A stretch of DNA of 5,857 nucleotides, from contig CAKUPH010000110.1 of NCBI GenBank assembly GCA_934675115.1, positions 1 through 5,857 on the forward strand. The letters are read 5' to 3'. This DNA is from an uncultured Oscillospiraceae bacterium. GTDB lineage: Bacteria; Bacillota; Clostridia; Oscillospirales; Oscillospiraceae. Positions 5,609 through 5,857 of this stretch are shown in pieces (the stretch's first letter is position 1; each line of letters begins with the position of its first letter). The translations under genes and the position numbers were made by a program. Under the pieces are notes generated by a model, which did no database searches, was not told where the DNA came from, and worked only from the letters and a program-made list of their open reading frames with translations.

Positions 5609-5857
5609 ATGTTTTGTGGCGGGAGGGGCGGCACGGCTGCGGGCACCGTGTCTGCTGTCATCGGCATCCCGCCGTACTCCATAAACAGCCTGCCACTGAA
5701 GCTGTGCGCCATGGTAAACGAGCGACTGGGCACGGAAACCCTTATATAATGATATCCCAATGTTCATCCTGATGGCAAACCTGCTCAGCAACTCGAAGGT
5801 GGCCGACGGACTGTTTGAGTCCATCCGCTACCTGCTGGGCCCGCTGAAGGGCGGTCT
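5609..5857 (+). pseudogene. Partial, frameshifted TRAP transporter large permease (DctM family) remnant
   Basis: DctM is the 12-helix membrane subunit of TRAP transporters, which import organic acids with a separate binding protein. The frame starting at 5760 reads MFILMANLLSNSKVADGLF, then ESIRYLLGPLKGGL, to the window edge. It closely follows the conserved N-terminal DctM stretch 'aIPlFILmGnLm...gia.rlf......lg...GGL'. The preceding part of the same motif is in another frame: SINSLPLKLCAMVNERLGTETLI at about 5678-5746, followed by TAA TGA. The two halves are offset by one base near 5741-5752. Upstream, the expected first transmembrane segment is missing; the frame opens with a Gly-rich MFCGGRGG at 5609 that directly abuts the -35 box of the divergent gene, and there is no ribosome binding site. 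Base composition is visibly less GC-rich than in the neighbours. The likeliest reading is a decayed gene; a sequencing error could explain the shift but not the missing start. Confidence 0.6.

Noticed and set aside
4422..5684. 420-residue plus-strand frame opposite the secreted protein
   Set aside because: Its composition (Gln, Arg, His, Gly) is that of an antisense frame, and the minus-strand gene has a signal peptide, promoter and ribosome site.

Overview
The window looks like chromosomal DNA from a GC-rich member of the Clostridia, most likely Oscillospiraceae (Flavonifractor/Pseudoflavonifractor-like). This is an inference from high-GC codon usage, strong AGGAGG-type ribosome binding sites, sigma-A-type promoters with 17-base spacers, and gene content. 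No RNA gene, CRISPR array, insertion sequence or phage gene was recognised.

Layout: positions 1-381 are non-coding. They hold five back-to-back hairpins (21-120), a featureless stretch, a TTCACA-N5-TTCACA direct repeat, and a strong promoter for a membrane-anchored alpha/beta hydrolase (382-1332, + strand). Everything from 1435 to 5549 is on the minus strand, so the hydrolase converges on its neighbour, with a symmetric hairpin terminator at 1343-1371. Read in the direction of transcription, the minus-strand genes are: a secreted protein with a stalk domain and a degenerate deacetylase-like domain (5549-4392); a tightly coupled 105-residue protein resembling the small domain of PLP aminotransferases (4383-4066); a terminator; asnS, asparaginyl-tRNA synthetase (3877-2483), with its own promoter and a leader of about 33 bases; a second strong terminator; and a U32-like, cysteine-rich TIM-barrel-type protein (2346-1435). 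The right end (about 5609-5857, + strand) carries what looks like the frameshifted, N-terminally truncated start of a TRAP transporter large permease (DctM family).

How they work together: the minus strand divides into separate transcription units. The secreted protein and the small protein share a promoter and a terminator, and the small gene's ribosome binding site overlaps the stop codon of the first, so they are probably co-expressed. asnS is a housekeeping unit that does not appear to be T-box controlled. The U32-like gene lies behind the asnS terminator with a weaker candidate promoter of its own. No single pathway joins these units. The least understood items are the dead-deacetylase/small-domain pair, the U32-like protein, and the hairpin array.
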